A DNA stretch of 64,000 bases from Streptomyces brasiliensis (GCF_014647875.1 NZ_BMQA01000001.1:248001-312000), one strand, 5' to 3'. Positions 8,343 through 16,595 are shown, counted from the stretch's first letter. The notes: generated by a model from the sequence alone, not told the origin. Numbers and translations are program-made.

Positions 8343-9365
8343 CTACCTGCCTTCCGCGGTCAGTCGGGCGTCCAGACGGGGGTACACGCGGCGGGCGTTG
8401 GCCTCGAAGACGTGGTGCCGCTCGGCGTCGGTGAGTCCGGCCCGGTCGAGGTACTGCTTGGTGTCGTCCCAGGCGATGCCGGTCGCCGGGTCGACTCCGC
8501 GCACCGCGCCCAGCATCTCCGAGGCGAAGAGGATGTTGTCGGCGCCGACGACCCGGTGCAGCAGGTCGATGCCGGGCTGGTGGTAGACGCAGGTGTCGAA
8601 GAAGACGTTGTCCGCGAGGTGTTCCGCCGGGTCGGGGCGGCCCATGCGCATGGCCAGGCCCCGGTAGCGGCCCCAGTGGTACGGGACCGCGCCGCCCCCG
8701 TGCGGGATCACGAAGCGCAGGGCCGGGAACCGGTCGAACAGATCGCCCTCGACGAACTGCATGAACACCGAGGTGTCCGCGTTGAGGTAGTGGGCGCCGA
8801 GGGTGTGGAAGCTCGGGTTGCAGGATGTCGAGACATGGACCATCGCGGGGACGTCCAGCTCGGTCATCGCCTCGTAGAGCGGGAACCAGTACGGGTGGGT
8901 CAGCGGCGGTGAGGTCCAGTGGCCGCCGGACGGGTCGGGGTTGAGGTTGCAGCCGACGAAGCCGAGCGTCTCGACGCACCGGTGCAGCTCGGCGACCACG
9001 TCGTCCAGTCCGCCGCCCGGGGTCTGCGGCAACTGGCAGACCCCGGCGAAGTGTCGCGGGAACAGCCCGACGACGCGGTGGACGAGGTCGTTGCTCGCGC
9101 GGGCCCAGTCGCGTGCGGTGGCGGCGTCCGGCACATGGTGTTCCATGCCGGACGCCTTCGGCGAGAAGAGCATGAGGTCGCCGCCGCGCTCGCGGAGCAG
9201 TTTGAGCTGGTTGTTCTGGACGCTCTCGCGGATCGCGTCGTCGCTGATGGCGGCGGGCGGCGGCGCGGGCCGGGACGGGTCGTCCAGACGGACCAACTGG
9301 GCGTCGCGGAAGGCCTGGTGGCCGGGCGGGGTGGTCGTGTAGTGGCCGTGGATGTCAATGATCAC
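8343..9365 (-). CDS. ligJ: 4-oxalomesaconate hydratase (amidohydrolase family)
   Basis: Zinc-dependent amidohydrolase-superfamily hydratase, 340 residues. It converts 4-oxalomesaconate to 4-carboxy-4-hydroxy-2-oxoadipate (CHA) in protocatechuate 4,5-cleavage and gallate catabolism. The N-terminal metal motif DIHGHY is present. Long stretches characteristic of LigJ are visible: LGFVGCNLNPDPSGGHW, ELDVPAMVHVSTSCNP, FVIPHGGGAVPYHWGRYRGL and DNVFFDTCVYHQPGI. These match LigJ far better than the related ACMSD or gamma-resorcylate decarboxylase branches. The GTG start overlaps the aldolase stop by four bases (GTGA), so hydratase and aldolase, consecutive pathway enzymes, are translationally coupled. 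Confidence 0.85.
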   Translation of the reverse strand: MIIDIHGHYTTTPPGHQAFRDAQLVRLDDPSRPAPPPAAISDDAIRESVQNNQLKLLRERGGDLMLFSPKASGMEHHVPDAATARDWARASNDLVHRVVGLFPRHFAGVCQLPQTPGGGLDDVVAELHRCVETLGFVGCNLNPDPSGGHWTSPPLTHPYWFPLYEAMTELDVPAMVHVSTSCNPSFHTLGAHYLNADTSVFMQFVEGDLFDRFPALRFVIPHGGGAVPYHWGRYRGLAMRMGRPDPAEHLADNVFFDTCVYHQPGIDLLHRVVGADNILFASEMLGAVRGVDPATGIAWDDTKQYLDRAGLTDAERHHVFEANARRVYPRLDARLTAEGR

Positions 9366-10051
9366 CGGGTCGGCTCCTGATCGACATAGGTCAGGCCCTT
9401 GCGAGCGAGCCGCTCACGCATCGCATTGACGTCGAGGCTGAGTTCGCCGCTCGCGTAGCGCTTGCGGCTCGCGGCCTCCTTCTCCTCGCGGGCGCGGGCC
9501 GCCGCGAGCACGGTGGCCGCGGTGGCGCGCGGCACGGCCACCGCGCCGTCGTCGTCGGCCACGATCACATCGCCGGCCTCGATCCGCTGGCCGCCACACA
9601 CGATAGGGGTGTTGACGTCGCCGAGGGTCTCCTTGACGGTGCCGAACGCGCTGATGTGCCGGGCCCAGACGGGGAAGCCCATGCGCTGGAGTTCGGCCAC
9701 GTCGCGGCAGCCGGCGTCGATGACCAGGCCGCGCACACCGCGCGCGGCGACGGCGGTGGCGATGAGGTCGCCGAAGTACCCGGCCTCGGACGGGGATGTG
9801 GGGGCGACGACCAGGACGTCCCCCTCGCGGCACTGCTCCACCGCGACGTGCAGCATCCAGTTGTCGCCGGGCGGCACGCTGACGGTGACGGCCGTGCCGG
9901 CGATGTGCGCGCCGGCCCAGACCGGGCGCAGCGCGGGGTCGATGAGACCGGTGCGGCCCTGGGCCTCATGGACAGTGGCGACGCCGAATCCGGCAAGGGC
10001 GTCGACGGTCGCGCGCTCGGCGCGGCGGGAGTTGCGGACGACGATGCTCAT
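9362..10051 (-). CDS. ligK: 4-carboxy-4-hydroxy-2-oxoadipate aldolase (RraA-like fold)
   Basis: Class II (metal-dependent) aldolase of the RraA/DlpA fold, 229 residues, splitting CHA into pyruvate and oxaloacetate. Diagnostic segments are GVATVHEAQGRTGLIDPALR, VPPGDNWMLHVAVEQCREGD, SPSEAGYFGDLIATAVAARG with the substrate/metal-binding VIDAGCRDV, and DVIVADDDGAVAVPR. These are typical of LigK/ProA rather than of the RNase E inhibitor RraA. The ATG at 10051 overlaps the dehydrogenase stop as ATGA, and its own stop overlaps the hydratase start. Its position directly before ligJ strongly supports the assignment. Confidence 0.85.
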   Translation of the reverse strand: MSIVVRNSRRAERATVDALAGFGVATVHEAQGRTGLIDPALRPVWAGAHIAGTAVTVSVPPGDNWMLHVAVEQCREGDVLVVAPTSPSEAGYFGDLIATAVAARGVRGLVIDAGCRDVAELQRMGFPVWARHISAFGTVKETLGDVNTPIVCGGQRIEAGDVIVADDDGAVAVPRATAATVLAAARAREEKEAASRKRYASGELSLDVNAMRERLARKGLTYVDQEPTR

Positions 10052-11163
10052 GCGGCCGCCCAGGGCAGCAGGGAGACGTGGACGGCGTCCTCGCCGGTCT
10101 CGCCGCCGACGGTGCGGATGGCGCGGTCGGCCTCGGCGAGCGGGAAGCTGTGGGTGCTGAGCTTCTCCAGCGGGAAGCGGCCCGACGCCAGCTGTTCCAG
10201 GGCGAGTTCGCAGGACCGGTAGCTGTGGCCGCGGGCGCTCTTGAGGGCGATGGACTTCTCGGTGAGCTTCTTCAGCGGGAAGTCGGGGAAGGCGGCGAGT
10301 TCGCCCTGGACGACCATGGTGCCCTCGCGCCGCTTGAGGGCGTCGATGCCGAGCAGAACGGGCGCGGTGCCGGCCCCGGCCGTGCAGTCGAGGACGACGT
10401 CGACGCCGCGTCCGCCGGTGAGGTCCAGGACGCGGGTGGGGGCGTCCTCCCGGGTCACGTCGATCACGTGGTCGGCGCCCAGCTCCTGGGCCAGGGACAG
10501 CCGGGCGGCGTCCCGGGTCGTACCCGTGACGATGATCTTCGAGGCGCCGGCCTGTTTGCAGGCGACCACCTGGGACAGGCCCTGCTGGCCGGGGCCCTGG
10601 ATCAGGACCGTGGTGGCGTACCCGACGCCGGCCGTGACCAGCGCCCACTCGATGCCGTTCGACAACGGCGTGACCAGGCCGGCGAGTTCGGCCGAGACAC
10701 CGTCGGGCACCCGGTGGGTCACCGAGTTCCAGGGCAGGAAGAGGTACTGCGCGAAGCCGCCCCACAGGTGGTACGGGTTGTTCGCGGAGGTGTAGCCGTA
10801 GCGCCGGGCGTCCGGGTTGGTGCGCCAGTCGGTGGCCTCGCAGTGGCGGTACTCGCCCTGGTGGCACCACTCGCAGCGGTAGCAGCCGACATAGTGCTCC
10901 ACGAAGACACGGTCACCCTCGGCGAGGCCCTTGCGCTCGGTGAAGGCACGCCCTGCCTTCGCGATGACACCGACGTTCTCGTGTCCCATGATCACCGGAT
11001 CGGTGAAGGGCGGCTTGCCGTACATCTTCACGTCCGTGCCACAGATCCCGGCGACCTCCACCTTCAGCAGGGCTCCGTCGTCGGGTATGTCCGGCATCGG
11101 GAACTCCCGTAGCTCGGTCCGGCCCGGCGCCGTTCTCACCGCTGCCAGCACGTGCTCCGCCAT
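10048..11163 (-). CDS. Zinc-dependent medium-chain alcohol dehydrogenase
   Basis: 371 residues, first gene of the dehydrogenase-ligK-ligJ-decarboxylase operon. The catalytic zinc site shows in GICGTDVKMYG and MGHENVG. The structural zinc site is the four-cysteine cluster CYRCEWCHQGEYRHC. The Rossmann region reads VLIQGPGQQGLSQVVA, slightly unusual but with the glycine pattern kept. It likely oxidises a hydroxylated ring-cleavage or diol intermediate with NAD(P)+, perhaps filling the slot of LigC (semialdehyde dehydrogenase) or of a cis-dihydrodiol dehydrogenase for the Rieske product. That role is inference from context. The promoter region carries the shared operator at 11231-11250. Confidence 0.82.
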   Translation of the reverse strand: MAEHVLAAVRTAPGRTELREFPMPDIPDDGALLKVEVAGICGTDVKMYGKPPFTDPVIMGHENVGVIAKAGRAFTERKGLAEGDRVFVEHYVGCYRCEWCHQGEYRHCEATDWRTNPDARRYGYTSANNPYHLWGGFAQYLFLPWNSVTHRVPDGVSAELAGLVTPLSNGIEWALVTAGVGYATTVLIQGPGQQGLSQVVACKQAGASKIIVTGTTRDAARLSLAQELGADHVIDVTREDAPTRVLDLTGGRGVDVVLDCTAGAGTAPVLLGIDALKRREGTMVVQGELAAFPDFPLKKLTEKSIALKSARGHSYRSCELALEQLASGRFPLEKLSTHSFPLAEADRAIRTVGGETGEDAVHVSLLPWAAA

Positions 11164-11230
11164 GGCGTCGTCTCCTCACGTTGGGGACCGTCGGGGGCCG
11201 TCGGGGCCTGTCCCGCCGAAGCGCAGTGTA

Positions 11231-11250
11231 TGGACTTATGGACTAACCAT
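11231..11250. promoter_or_regulatory. Regulon operator site 2 (best match to consensus)
   Basis: TGGACTTATGGACTAACCAT lies between the divergent dehydrogenase (start 11163) and decarboxylase-like gene 2 (start 11265). It combines a TGGACT repeat at 8-base spacing with an ATGG-N5-CCAT palindrome. For the plus-strand gene it sits between an ATGGAC -35-like and a TACCTT -10-like element (11253-11258). It can therefore control both directions. Confidence 0.6.
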
Positions 11251-11264
11251 GCTACCTTTCGAGC

Positions 11265-12212
11265 ATGGTCATACCTCGACTCCGGACCGTGACCCGCACA
11301 CAGGGCGACAACGAGGCGCTGAAGACCGGGGAGGTGACACCCCACGGCTTCCGCTTCGAGTTCGAGGAAGTCCCCGTCCTCGTCCACGCGTTCCGGCGCA
11401 TGGTGCGGGGACTCGAGTTCGACGTGAGCGAGATGGCGCTGACCACGTACGTGGTCGCCAAGGCCCACGGCGCGCGGTTCACCGCCGTACCGGCCTTCCT
11501 GGTACGGGGTTTCCACCACGGCGCGGTCTTCCACGACCCGGCGTCGGAGGTGCGTGAGCCCAAGGACCTGGAGGGACGCCGGGTCGGCGTGAGCCGCGGC
11601 TACACGGTGACGACGGGCGTCTGGGCGCGGGCCGTGCTCCAGGACGAGTACGGCGTCGATCTCGGCAAGGTCACCTGGGTGCTGTCCGGTGACGAGCACG
11701 TGGCCGGGTTCCGCGCACCGTCGAACGTCGAGTCGGCGCCGCCCGGCAGCTCGCTGGAGGAGATGGTCGCTGCCGGTGAACTCGCCGCGACGATCGGCCC
11801 CGCGCCCAAGTCGCCGGGGCTGGTCCCGCTGATCCCCGACGCGGTGGAGGCGGGCTTCACCGCTCTGCGCGAGCGCGGGCTCTACCCGATCAACCATCTG
11901 GTCGTCATACGCAACGAACTTCTCGAAGAACGCCCGGAGTTGGCGGCCGACGTCTTCGACGTCTTCGCCCGCGCCAAGCGGCTCTACGTGGAGCGGCTGC
12001 GCGCCGGGAGCATCGACTCCCCCACCGCCACCGACACCATGTACCGGCGGGTCATGGAGACCACGGGCGCCGATCCGCTGCCGTACGGCATCGAGCCGAA
12101 CCGTGCCGTGCTGGAACTGCTGCTGCGGCACGCGGTGGACCAGCGGATCATCGAACAGCCGCCGTCCGTGGACGAGTTGTTCGCCGAGACCACGCGCACA
12201 CTCACCGCCTGA
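11265..12212 (+). CDS. 4,5-dihydroxyphthalate decarboxylase-like protein 2
   Basis: 315 residues, a diverged paralogue of the 7343-8335 product. Shared features are the FEFEEVPVLVHAFRRMVRGL opening, FDVSEMALTTYVVAKAHG, the KDLEGRRVGVSRGYTVTTGV segment and GLYPINHLVVIRNEL. It lacks a signal peptide, so it is more likely an enzyme or cytosolic binder than a transporter component. No ribosome site precedes the ATG, and a TACCTT -10-like box lies about 7 bases upstream, so the mRNA may be leaderless. It is followed 40 bases later by the RpiB-type gene. The first residues (MVIPRLR) overlap a partial operator half-site, TGGTCATACC. Confidence 0.72.
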   Translation: MVIPRLRTVTRTQGDNEALKTGEVTPHGFRFEFEEVPVLVHAFRRMVRGLEFDVSEMALTTYVVAKAHGARFTAVPAFLVRGFHHGAVFHDPASEVREPKDLEGRRVGVSRGYTVTTGVWARAVLQDEYGVDLGKVTWVLSGDEHVAGFRAPSNVESAPPGSSLEEMVAAGELAATIGPAPKSPGLVPLIPDAVEAGFTALRERGLYPINHLVVIRNELLEERPELAADVFDVFARAKRLYVERLRAGSIDSPTATDTMYRRVMETTGADPLPYGIEPNRAVLELLLRHAVDQRIIEQPPSVDELFAETTRTLTA

Positions 12213-12252
12213 CCTACCTCCCCTCTTGGCCCGGGCAAGCGAAGGACCCCGT

Positions 12253-12705
12253 ATGCACATCGCCATCGCCGCCGACCACAACGGCTTCGCCCTCAAGTCC
12301 CGGCTCATCGGCTGGCTTTCGGAGCACGGCCACACCGTCGACGACCGCGGCAGCCACACCGAGGAGATCATCGACTATCCGCCCCTGTGCGCCGACGTCT
12401 GCCGGCAGGTCGCCGAAAGGGCCGTCGACCGCGGGATCGTGCTCGGCGGAAGCGGGCTCGGCGAGACCATCGCCTGCAACAAGATGCGCGGGATCCGGGC
12501 GGGGCTCTGCCACGACTTGTGGAGCACCGAGATCTCGCGCGGCAACAACGACTCCAACGTGCTCGTGCTCGCCGCGAAGGTGCTCGCGCCCGAGCGGGCG
12601 GAGGAGATCGTCGAGACGTGGCTGACGACCCCGTTCAAGGGAGGCGTGCACGCCCGGCGGCTGCGGCAGATCGCCGAGCTGGAGGAGAAGGCGGCACGGA
12701 TGTGA
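12253..12705 (+). CDS. RpiB/LacAB-family sugar-phosphate isomerase
   Basis: 150-residue isomerase of the ribose-5-phosphate isomerase B family. The opening IAIAADHNGFALKSRL is typical. The anion-hole motif GGSGLGETIACNK replaces the active-site cysteine of E. coli RpiB with glycine and keeps the glutamate used by the mycobacterial-type enzyme. It is co-oriented with, and 40 bases after, the decarboxylase-like gene 2, so it is part of the aromatic cluster rather than a housekeeping pentose gene. Because the chemistry is a 1,2-proton shift between keto and enediol forms, it could act as a keto-enol tautomerase on oxalomesaconate. That is a hypothesis; erythrose or allose phosphate isomerisation is the conservative alternative. 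Confidence 0.8.
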   Translation: MHIAIAADHNGFALKSRLIGWLSEHGHTVDDRGSHTEEIIDYPPLCADVCRQVAERAVDRGIVLGGSGLGETIACNKMRGIRAGLCHDLWSTEISRGNNDSNVLVLAAKVLAPERAEEIVETWLTTPFKGGVHARRLRQIAELEEKAARM

Positions 12706-12737
12706 CCCCTGCCGGGGTCTCGTCACGTGTATGAGCC

Positions 12738-12775
12738 AGGGGCGCGACCGTGCTTCCCCGCACGGTCGCACCCCT
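12738..12775. terminator. Bidirectional hairpin terminator
   Basis: A perfect 10-base stem, GCGACCGTGC at 12744-12753 with GCACGGTCGC at 12760-12769, is flanked by further GGGG/CCCC pairing, with a 6-base loop. It lies between the convergent rpiB-like gene and the alpha/beta hydrolase and can end transcription from both sides. Confidence 0.7.
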
Positions 12776-12821
12776 CTGCCCTGCCCAGTGCTGTGACCGG
12801 AAAGGTTTGCCGGCCACAGCC

Positions 12822-13664
12822 CTAGGTGAGGAACTCCAGCACCCGGGCCGGCGCGGTCTCCTCCGTCTGCTCGGCCACCGGGACGTCCCAGTACTCGGCG
12901 CGCGGAAGGCACTCCTGCAGATACCGTGCGGCCGACGGCGCGTGCGAGGTGTCCTGCCCGGGGACGATCAGCGCCGGTACGTCGAGCCGCAGCAGGTCCT
13001 CCGGCTCCGGACCGGGCACCGTGTCCCGGTCGAACAGGAGCCGTGCCATGCCGGTCACCGTCGCCCGGTAGCGCTCGGGGTCGGTCTGTGCGTAGTCGGC
13101 GGCGAACTCGGCGTCGCTGCGGATGACTTGGGCCCAGGGCCCGACGCGCGGGTCCTTGGTGAAGCCCGCGTCCGTACCGCGCGCAAGGGCGACGACCTGG
13201 TCCAGGCCCTGCTCGTCGGCGTACACGAGGTGGTGCCGGAAGCGGTCGTGCTGCTTCATCCGGTACTTCACGCCACCCGCCGGCGAGTACAGCACCATGC
13301 TCAGCACGCGCTCGGGGTGGGCGACCGCGACGGCGGCCACGGTGGAGCAGCCGACGCAGCCGCCCATCAGATGGGCGCGGTCGATGCCGAGGTGGTCGAG
13401 CAGCCCGACGCCCTGGCGGACGTAGTCGGCCCAGGAGATCCGCTCGAGCCGCCCGCCGGATCGACCGGACTCGCGCCGGTCGAAGGTGACGCAGGTGAAC
13501 TTCTCATCGAGGTGGTCGAGCAGCCGCAGGCGCCGGTAGACACCCACGGTCCGCCAGCCCTCCAGGCTGGAGTCGAAGCCGCCCGGCGAGAACATGAGCA
13601 GCGGCGGCCCCGAGCCGGACAGCTCGTAGCGCGTGGGGATCCCGTCGATGACTGCCGTGGGCAT
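12822..13664 (-). CDS. Alpha/beta hydrolase with cysteine nucleophile
   Basis: 280-residue alpha/beta hydrolase. The oxyanion region (LLMFSPGGFDSSLEGW) and the FDRRESGRSGG strand-turn are normal. The nucleophile elbow reads GGCVGC, so cysteine replaces serine, as in dienelactone hydrolases. The acid position is plausible (VPGQDTSH), but the usual late catalytic histidine before the last helix is not seen; the segment reads WDVPVAEQTEETAPA. It may therefore be a lactone or C-C hydrolase with altered chemistry, or a binding protein. The ATG at 13664 has GAAAGGAG 7 bases upstream. It is the last gene of the ferredoxin-Rieske-unknown-PanB-hydrolase operon. Confidence 0.78.
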   Translation of the reverse strand: MPTAVIDGIPTRYELSGSGPPLLMFSPGGFDSSLEGWRTVGVYRRLRLLDHLDEKFTCVTFDRRESGRSGGRLERISWADYVRQGVGLLDHLGIDRAHLMGGCVGCSTVAAVAVAHPERVLSMVLYSPAGGVKYRMKQHDRFRHHLVYADEQGLDQVVALARGTDAGFTKDPRVGPWAQVIRSDAEFAADYAQTDPERYRATVTGMARLLFDRDTVPGPEPEDLLRLDVPALIVPGQDTSHAPSAARYLQECLPRAEYWDVPVAEQTEETAPARVLEFLT

Positions 13665-13728
13665 GGACGTCGCTCCTTTCTTACGGTTCTTGGGGCCGGA
13701 TGCCGGTCGCCGGACTTCCGGCCGGATG

Positions 13729-14562
13729 TCAGGTCGCCGGCGGGACGGGGACACCGCCGGCGACCTGGCGGGCCGCTCGTACGTCCGCGGCGTAGGCCGT
13801 GAGGGCGTCGAGCGTGATGCGGGCCACGTTGGCGTAGGTGTCCGGCGGGTCGTCGATGGCGGAGGCGGCGTAGCCGATGGCCGCGTGGGCCATGCGTATC
13901 CGCCCGTCGAGCCAGGGACCGCCGCCGAAGCCGCCGACCACCGGGACGGAGACCGCCTCGGCGACAGCGGCGCCCACGACCGGGCCGGAGTTGGTGAAGT
14001 TCAGCAGGGCGGCGCCCGCCTCCTCCAGGCGCTTGGCCTCCGCCACCATGGCGTCCCGCATCTCCACCGGCACCTGGTCGGCGGCCGTGGGAACCGCGCT
14101 GTACTCCACGCCGAAGCGCAGCGCGGTCTGCGGCGTGATCCCGAACTGCGCGAACACCGGGATGCCCGCGCGGGTGATGGCCTCGACGGCCTCGGGGAAG
14201 TCGGCGGCCGCGTCCAGCTTGACCAGGTCGGCGCCGGCCTCCTTGACGAACCGGATCGCGGCGCGGACGGCGCTGTCGGTGCCCTCCTGGAGCGGGCCGA
14301 ACGGGAAGTCGACGCTGACCAGCGCGCGCCGGACTCCGCGCCGTACCGCCTGGGCGACGACGAGCATCTGGTCCATCGTCACCTCGAAGGGGTTGGCCTG
14401 CCCCCAGAGGTTGACGCCGACCGTATCGCCGACGGAGACGAGGTCGGCGCCCGCCCGGTCCGCGATGCGGGCGATCTGGTAGTCCCAGGCCACGACACCG
14501 ACGATCTTGCGTCCTTCGTCCTTCATCCGCCGCAGGCCGCGCAGCGTGACCTTCTCGGACAT
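13729..14562 (-). CDS. PanB-like (ketopantoate hydroxymethyltransferase superfamily) protein
   Basis: 277 residues with the PEP mutase/ketopantoate hydroxymethyltransferase TIM-barrel fold. Metal ligands corresponding to PanB appear in VSVGDTVGVN and SVDFPFG, and the substrate lysine in ADLVKLDAA. Two differences from true PanB stand out. The GHLGL histidine motif is AQFGITPQ here, and the metal-side glutamate after the lysine is aspartate. Together with its place between a Rieske operon and a hydrolase, this argues for a dedicated aldolase or lyase acting on a catabolic intermediate rather than pantothenate synthesis. Automatic annotation as PanB should be treated with care. Confidence 0.7.
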   Translation of the reverse strand: MSEKVTLRGLRRMKDEGRKIVGVVAWDYQIARIADRAGADLVSVGDTVGVNLWGQANPFEVTMDQMLVVAQAVRRGVRRALVSVDFPFGPLQEGTDSAVRAAIRFVKEAGADLVKLDAAADFPEAVEAITRAGIPVFAQFGITPQTALRFGVEYSAVPTAADQVPVEMRDAMVAEAKRLEEAGAALLNFTNSGPVVGAAVAEAVSVPVVGGFGGGPWLDGRIRMAHAAIGYAASAIDDPPDTYANVARITLDALTAYAADVRAARQVAGGVPVPPAT

Positions 14563-14596
14563 CCGGTCCTCCTAAACGGTGCGCTGAAACGGTGCG

Positions 14597-15217
14597 CTAA
14601 ACCCTGAGCGCGGTGAGCAGTTCGAAGGCGTCGCTCTCGTCGGCCGACAGCAACAGGACACGGGCGTACGGCCGTAGCGCGGCCACCGCGTCGTCGGCCT
14701 CGAAGCCGTCGCCGAGGACCACGCCCGCGGTGGTGATCCCGCGCCGGCCGCAGAACCGCCCGATGGCGGCCGCCACGTCCCGGCCGCCGTCCTCGGTGGC
14801 GAGGACGACGACCACGTCACTGCCGGTGAGCGCTTCGTCGAGCGGCACGTCCGGCACCGTGTCCGGCGGCGCGGCCGCCACCCAGCCCGGGGGCGCCGCC
14901 GGCATCTCGCCGGGAGCCATGGCCCCGCTCTCGGACGGCGGCTCGGATCCGCCGGCTCCCGGCCGGCCCCCGGCCGCTCCTCCGCCGGCGAGCCGGCGCA
15001 GCCGGCCCTCGGGGCCGAAGGGGCGGTCCGCGGTGAAGAACCGGGCGTGGGCCCACGGCCGTTCGGCCAGGTGGCGGGCGACCGCGGCCGCCCGCTCGTC
15101 CAGGGCGATCACCCGCGCCGCGCGGGCCGGGGCGATCGGTACGTCGATCCGGTACCGGGACTCGCTCGCCGAGGCCGCGCGGGCGCTCTCGCTCAGCTGT
15201 CTGGTCGCTGTCGTCAT
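14597..15217 (-). CDS. Protein of unknown function, Rossmann-like with Gly/Pro linker
   Basis: 206 residues, not recognised. About 70 N-terminal residues (RYRIDVPIAPARAARVIALD and following) are joined by a Gly/Ala/Pro-rich linker at roughly residues 78-120 to a compact C-terminal part. There the pattern SDVVVVLATEDGGRDVAAAI, RRGITTAGVVLGDG, ARVLLLSADE suggests alternating strands and helices of a nucleotide-binding-type fold. No signal peptide, membrane segment or metal site is visible. It starts one base before the Rieske stop and precedes the PanB-like gene by 34 bases, so it is a fixed part of this operon. It might be an assembly or regulatory partner of its neighbours, but there is no direct evidence. 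Confidence 0.7.
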   Translation of the reverse strand: MTTATRQLSESARAASASESRYRIDVPIAPARAARVIALDERAAAVARHLAERPWAHARFFTADRPFGPEGRLRRLAGGGAAGGRPGAGGSEPPSESGAMAPGEMPAAPPGWVAAAPPDTVPDVPLDEALTGSDVVVVLATEDGGRDVAAAIGRFCGRRGITTAGVVLGDGFEADDAVAALRPYARVLLLSADESDAFELLTALRV

Positions 15218-15218
15218 G

Positions 15219-16505
15219 TCACACCGACGACTGCGGGACGCCGGGGGTGACCCTGACCGCGTCGCGGCAGGAGTCCAGGAAGGACTCGGCCCGCGGCAGC
15301 ACCACCGCCGCCGACCGCACCCTGTGGTGCTCCGGGTCCACCCCGGGCGGGGTCACGCCCTCGTCGCGCAGTGCGATCGCCGCCTTGCGGAGCTTCTGGC
15401 GGGCCTTGATGATCCCGCTGTCGGCGGGCACGAGCCGTTCCTTGGAGCGGTCGACGATCGGGCCCATGCTCTCCTGGAGCGAGGCGTCCTGCATGGCGAT
15501 GCCGGCCACGCCGGAGTAGGTCTCGCCGCGCTTCTGCGCCGCACGGTCGATCAGATAGTCGTTGTCCATGTTGGCCATCGGCCGGTAGGTGCCGGGGATG
15601 TTCTTGCTGTGCACCCCGTGGCCGTCGATCATGGCCTGCCGCTCGGTGTCGGTGAGGGCGCGAACCGGGTGGTAGTCGAAGGAGTACGTCCAGCAGTTCT
15701 CGTCGTCGATCGGTACCCAGAAGTGGCCGTGCACCGGGTGGTCGCCGCGCGGCGGGACCATGGTGAACGCGGGCATCACCCAGGGTGTGATCCGCCAGTA
15801 GTACGTGCCCTCCTCGGCGTTGCGCCGGGCGCCGACGAACAGTCCGCCGTCGCTGTCGGCGACCTCGAAGAAGGGCTTGGTGTCGTTCATGTTGTACTCG
15901 TTGCCCTTCGCGCCCTTGAACAGCGGGTCGGTCTTGAGGCCGCCGGAGTGCAGGAAGGTGACGTGGCTGGAGTCGATGCCGCCCTCGAAGGCCTGCAGCC
16001 AGTTGCACTGCTGCCAGCGCTTGGAGGTGTAGGTCTGCTCCGCCGGGACGTGGATCCACTCGAACTCGGGCAGCGGGGGCTGGGTGGCCCGGTCGCCCAT
16101 GTAGGTCCACAGCAGGTCGCCTATCTTCACCAGCGGGTACGACGTGAGCTGCACGTTCTGGCAGAAGCTGCTGTTGTCGGCCTCCGAGGGGACCTCGACG
16201 CACTGACCGCTGACGTCGTACTTCCAGCCGTGGTACGGGCAGCGCAGACCGGAGCCCTCGTTGCGGCCGAACCACAGGGAGGCGCCGCGGTGGGCGCAGA
16301 ACTCGTCGATCAGGCCGTAGCGCCCCTCGCTGTCGCGGAAGGCGACCATGCGCTCGGAGAGCAGCTTGACGCGGACGGGCGGGCAGTCGTTCTCGGGGAG
16401 TTCCTCGGCGAGCAGCGCGGGGATCCAGTACTGCCGGAACAGTTCACCCATCGGCGATCCCGGACCGGTCTGGGTGAGCAGCTCGTTGATGTCTTTTCTG
16501 AGCAC
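15219..16505 (-). CDS. Rieske non-heme iron oxygenase, phthalate 4,5-dioxygenase-like alpha subunit
   Basis: 428-residue ring-hydroxylating oxygenase of the phthalate 4,5-dioxygenase/vanillate demethylase group (alpha subunit only, no beta subunit). The Rieske cluster motif is complete: [13 protein letters not shown] followed by CPYHGWKYD. The mononuclear iron site is indicated by [13 protein letters not shown]. Substrate would be a benzoate-type acid, dihydroxylated or O-demethylated with O2 and electrons from the ferredoxin encoded just upstream. The GTG at 16505 has GAAAGGGA upstream. A dihydroxyphthalate-decarboxylase family protein in the same island fits a phthalate-type substrate, but vanillate- or syringate-like compounds remain possible. 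Confidence 0.88.
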   Translation of the reverse strand: MLRKDINELLTQTGPGSPMGELFRQYWIPALLAEELPENDCPPVRVKLLSERMVAFRDSEGRYGLIDEFCAHRGASLWFGRNEGSGLRCPYHGWKYDVSGQCVEVPSEADNSSFCQNVQLTSYPLVKIGDLLWTYMGDRATQPPLPEFEWIHVPAEQTYTSKRWQQCNWLQAFEGGIDSSHVTFLHSGGLKTDPLFKGAKGNEYNMNDTKPFFEVADSDGGLFVGARRNAEEGTYYWRITPWVMPAFTMVPPRGDHPVHGHFWVPIDDENCWTYSFDYHPVRALTDTERQAMIDGHGVHSKNIPGTYRPMANMDNDYLIDRAAQKRGETYSGVAGIAMQDASLQESMGPIVDRSKERLVPADSGIIKARQKLRKAAIALRDEGVTPPGVDPEHHRVRSAAVVLPRAESFLDSCRDAVRVTPGVPQSSV

Positions 16506-16595
16506 AGCCGTTTCCCTTTCAGGTACTGACCCGCCCGCGGGTCATGGGCTTCGGTGCCGGTCGGTGGGCACGGAGCGGGCCGGCCGGGCGGCCGG

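Noticed and set aside
13729..14562. Pantothenate biosynthesis gene panB
   Set aside because: Key His and Glu motifs differ, no panC/panD is nearby, and the gene lies in a Rieske operon.
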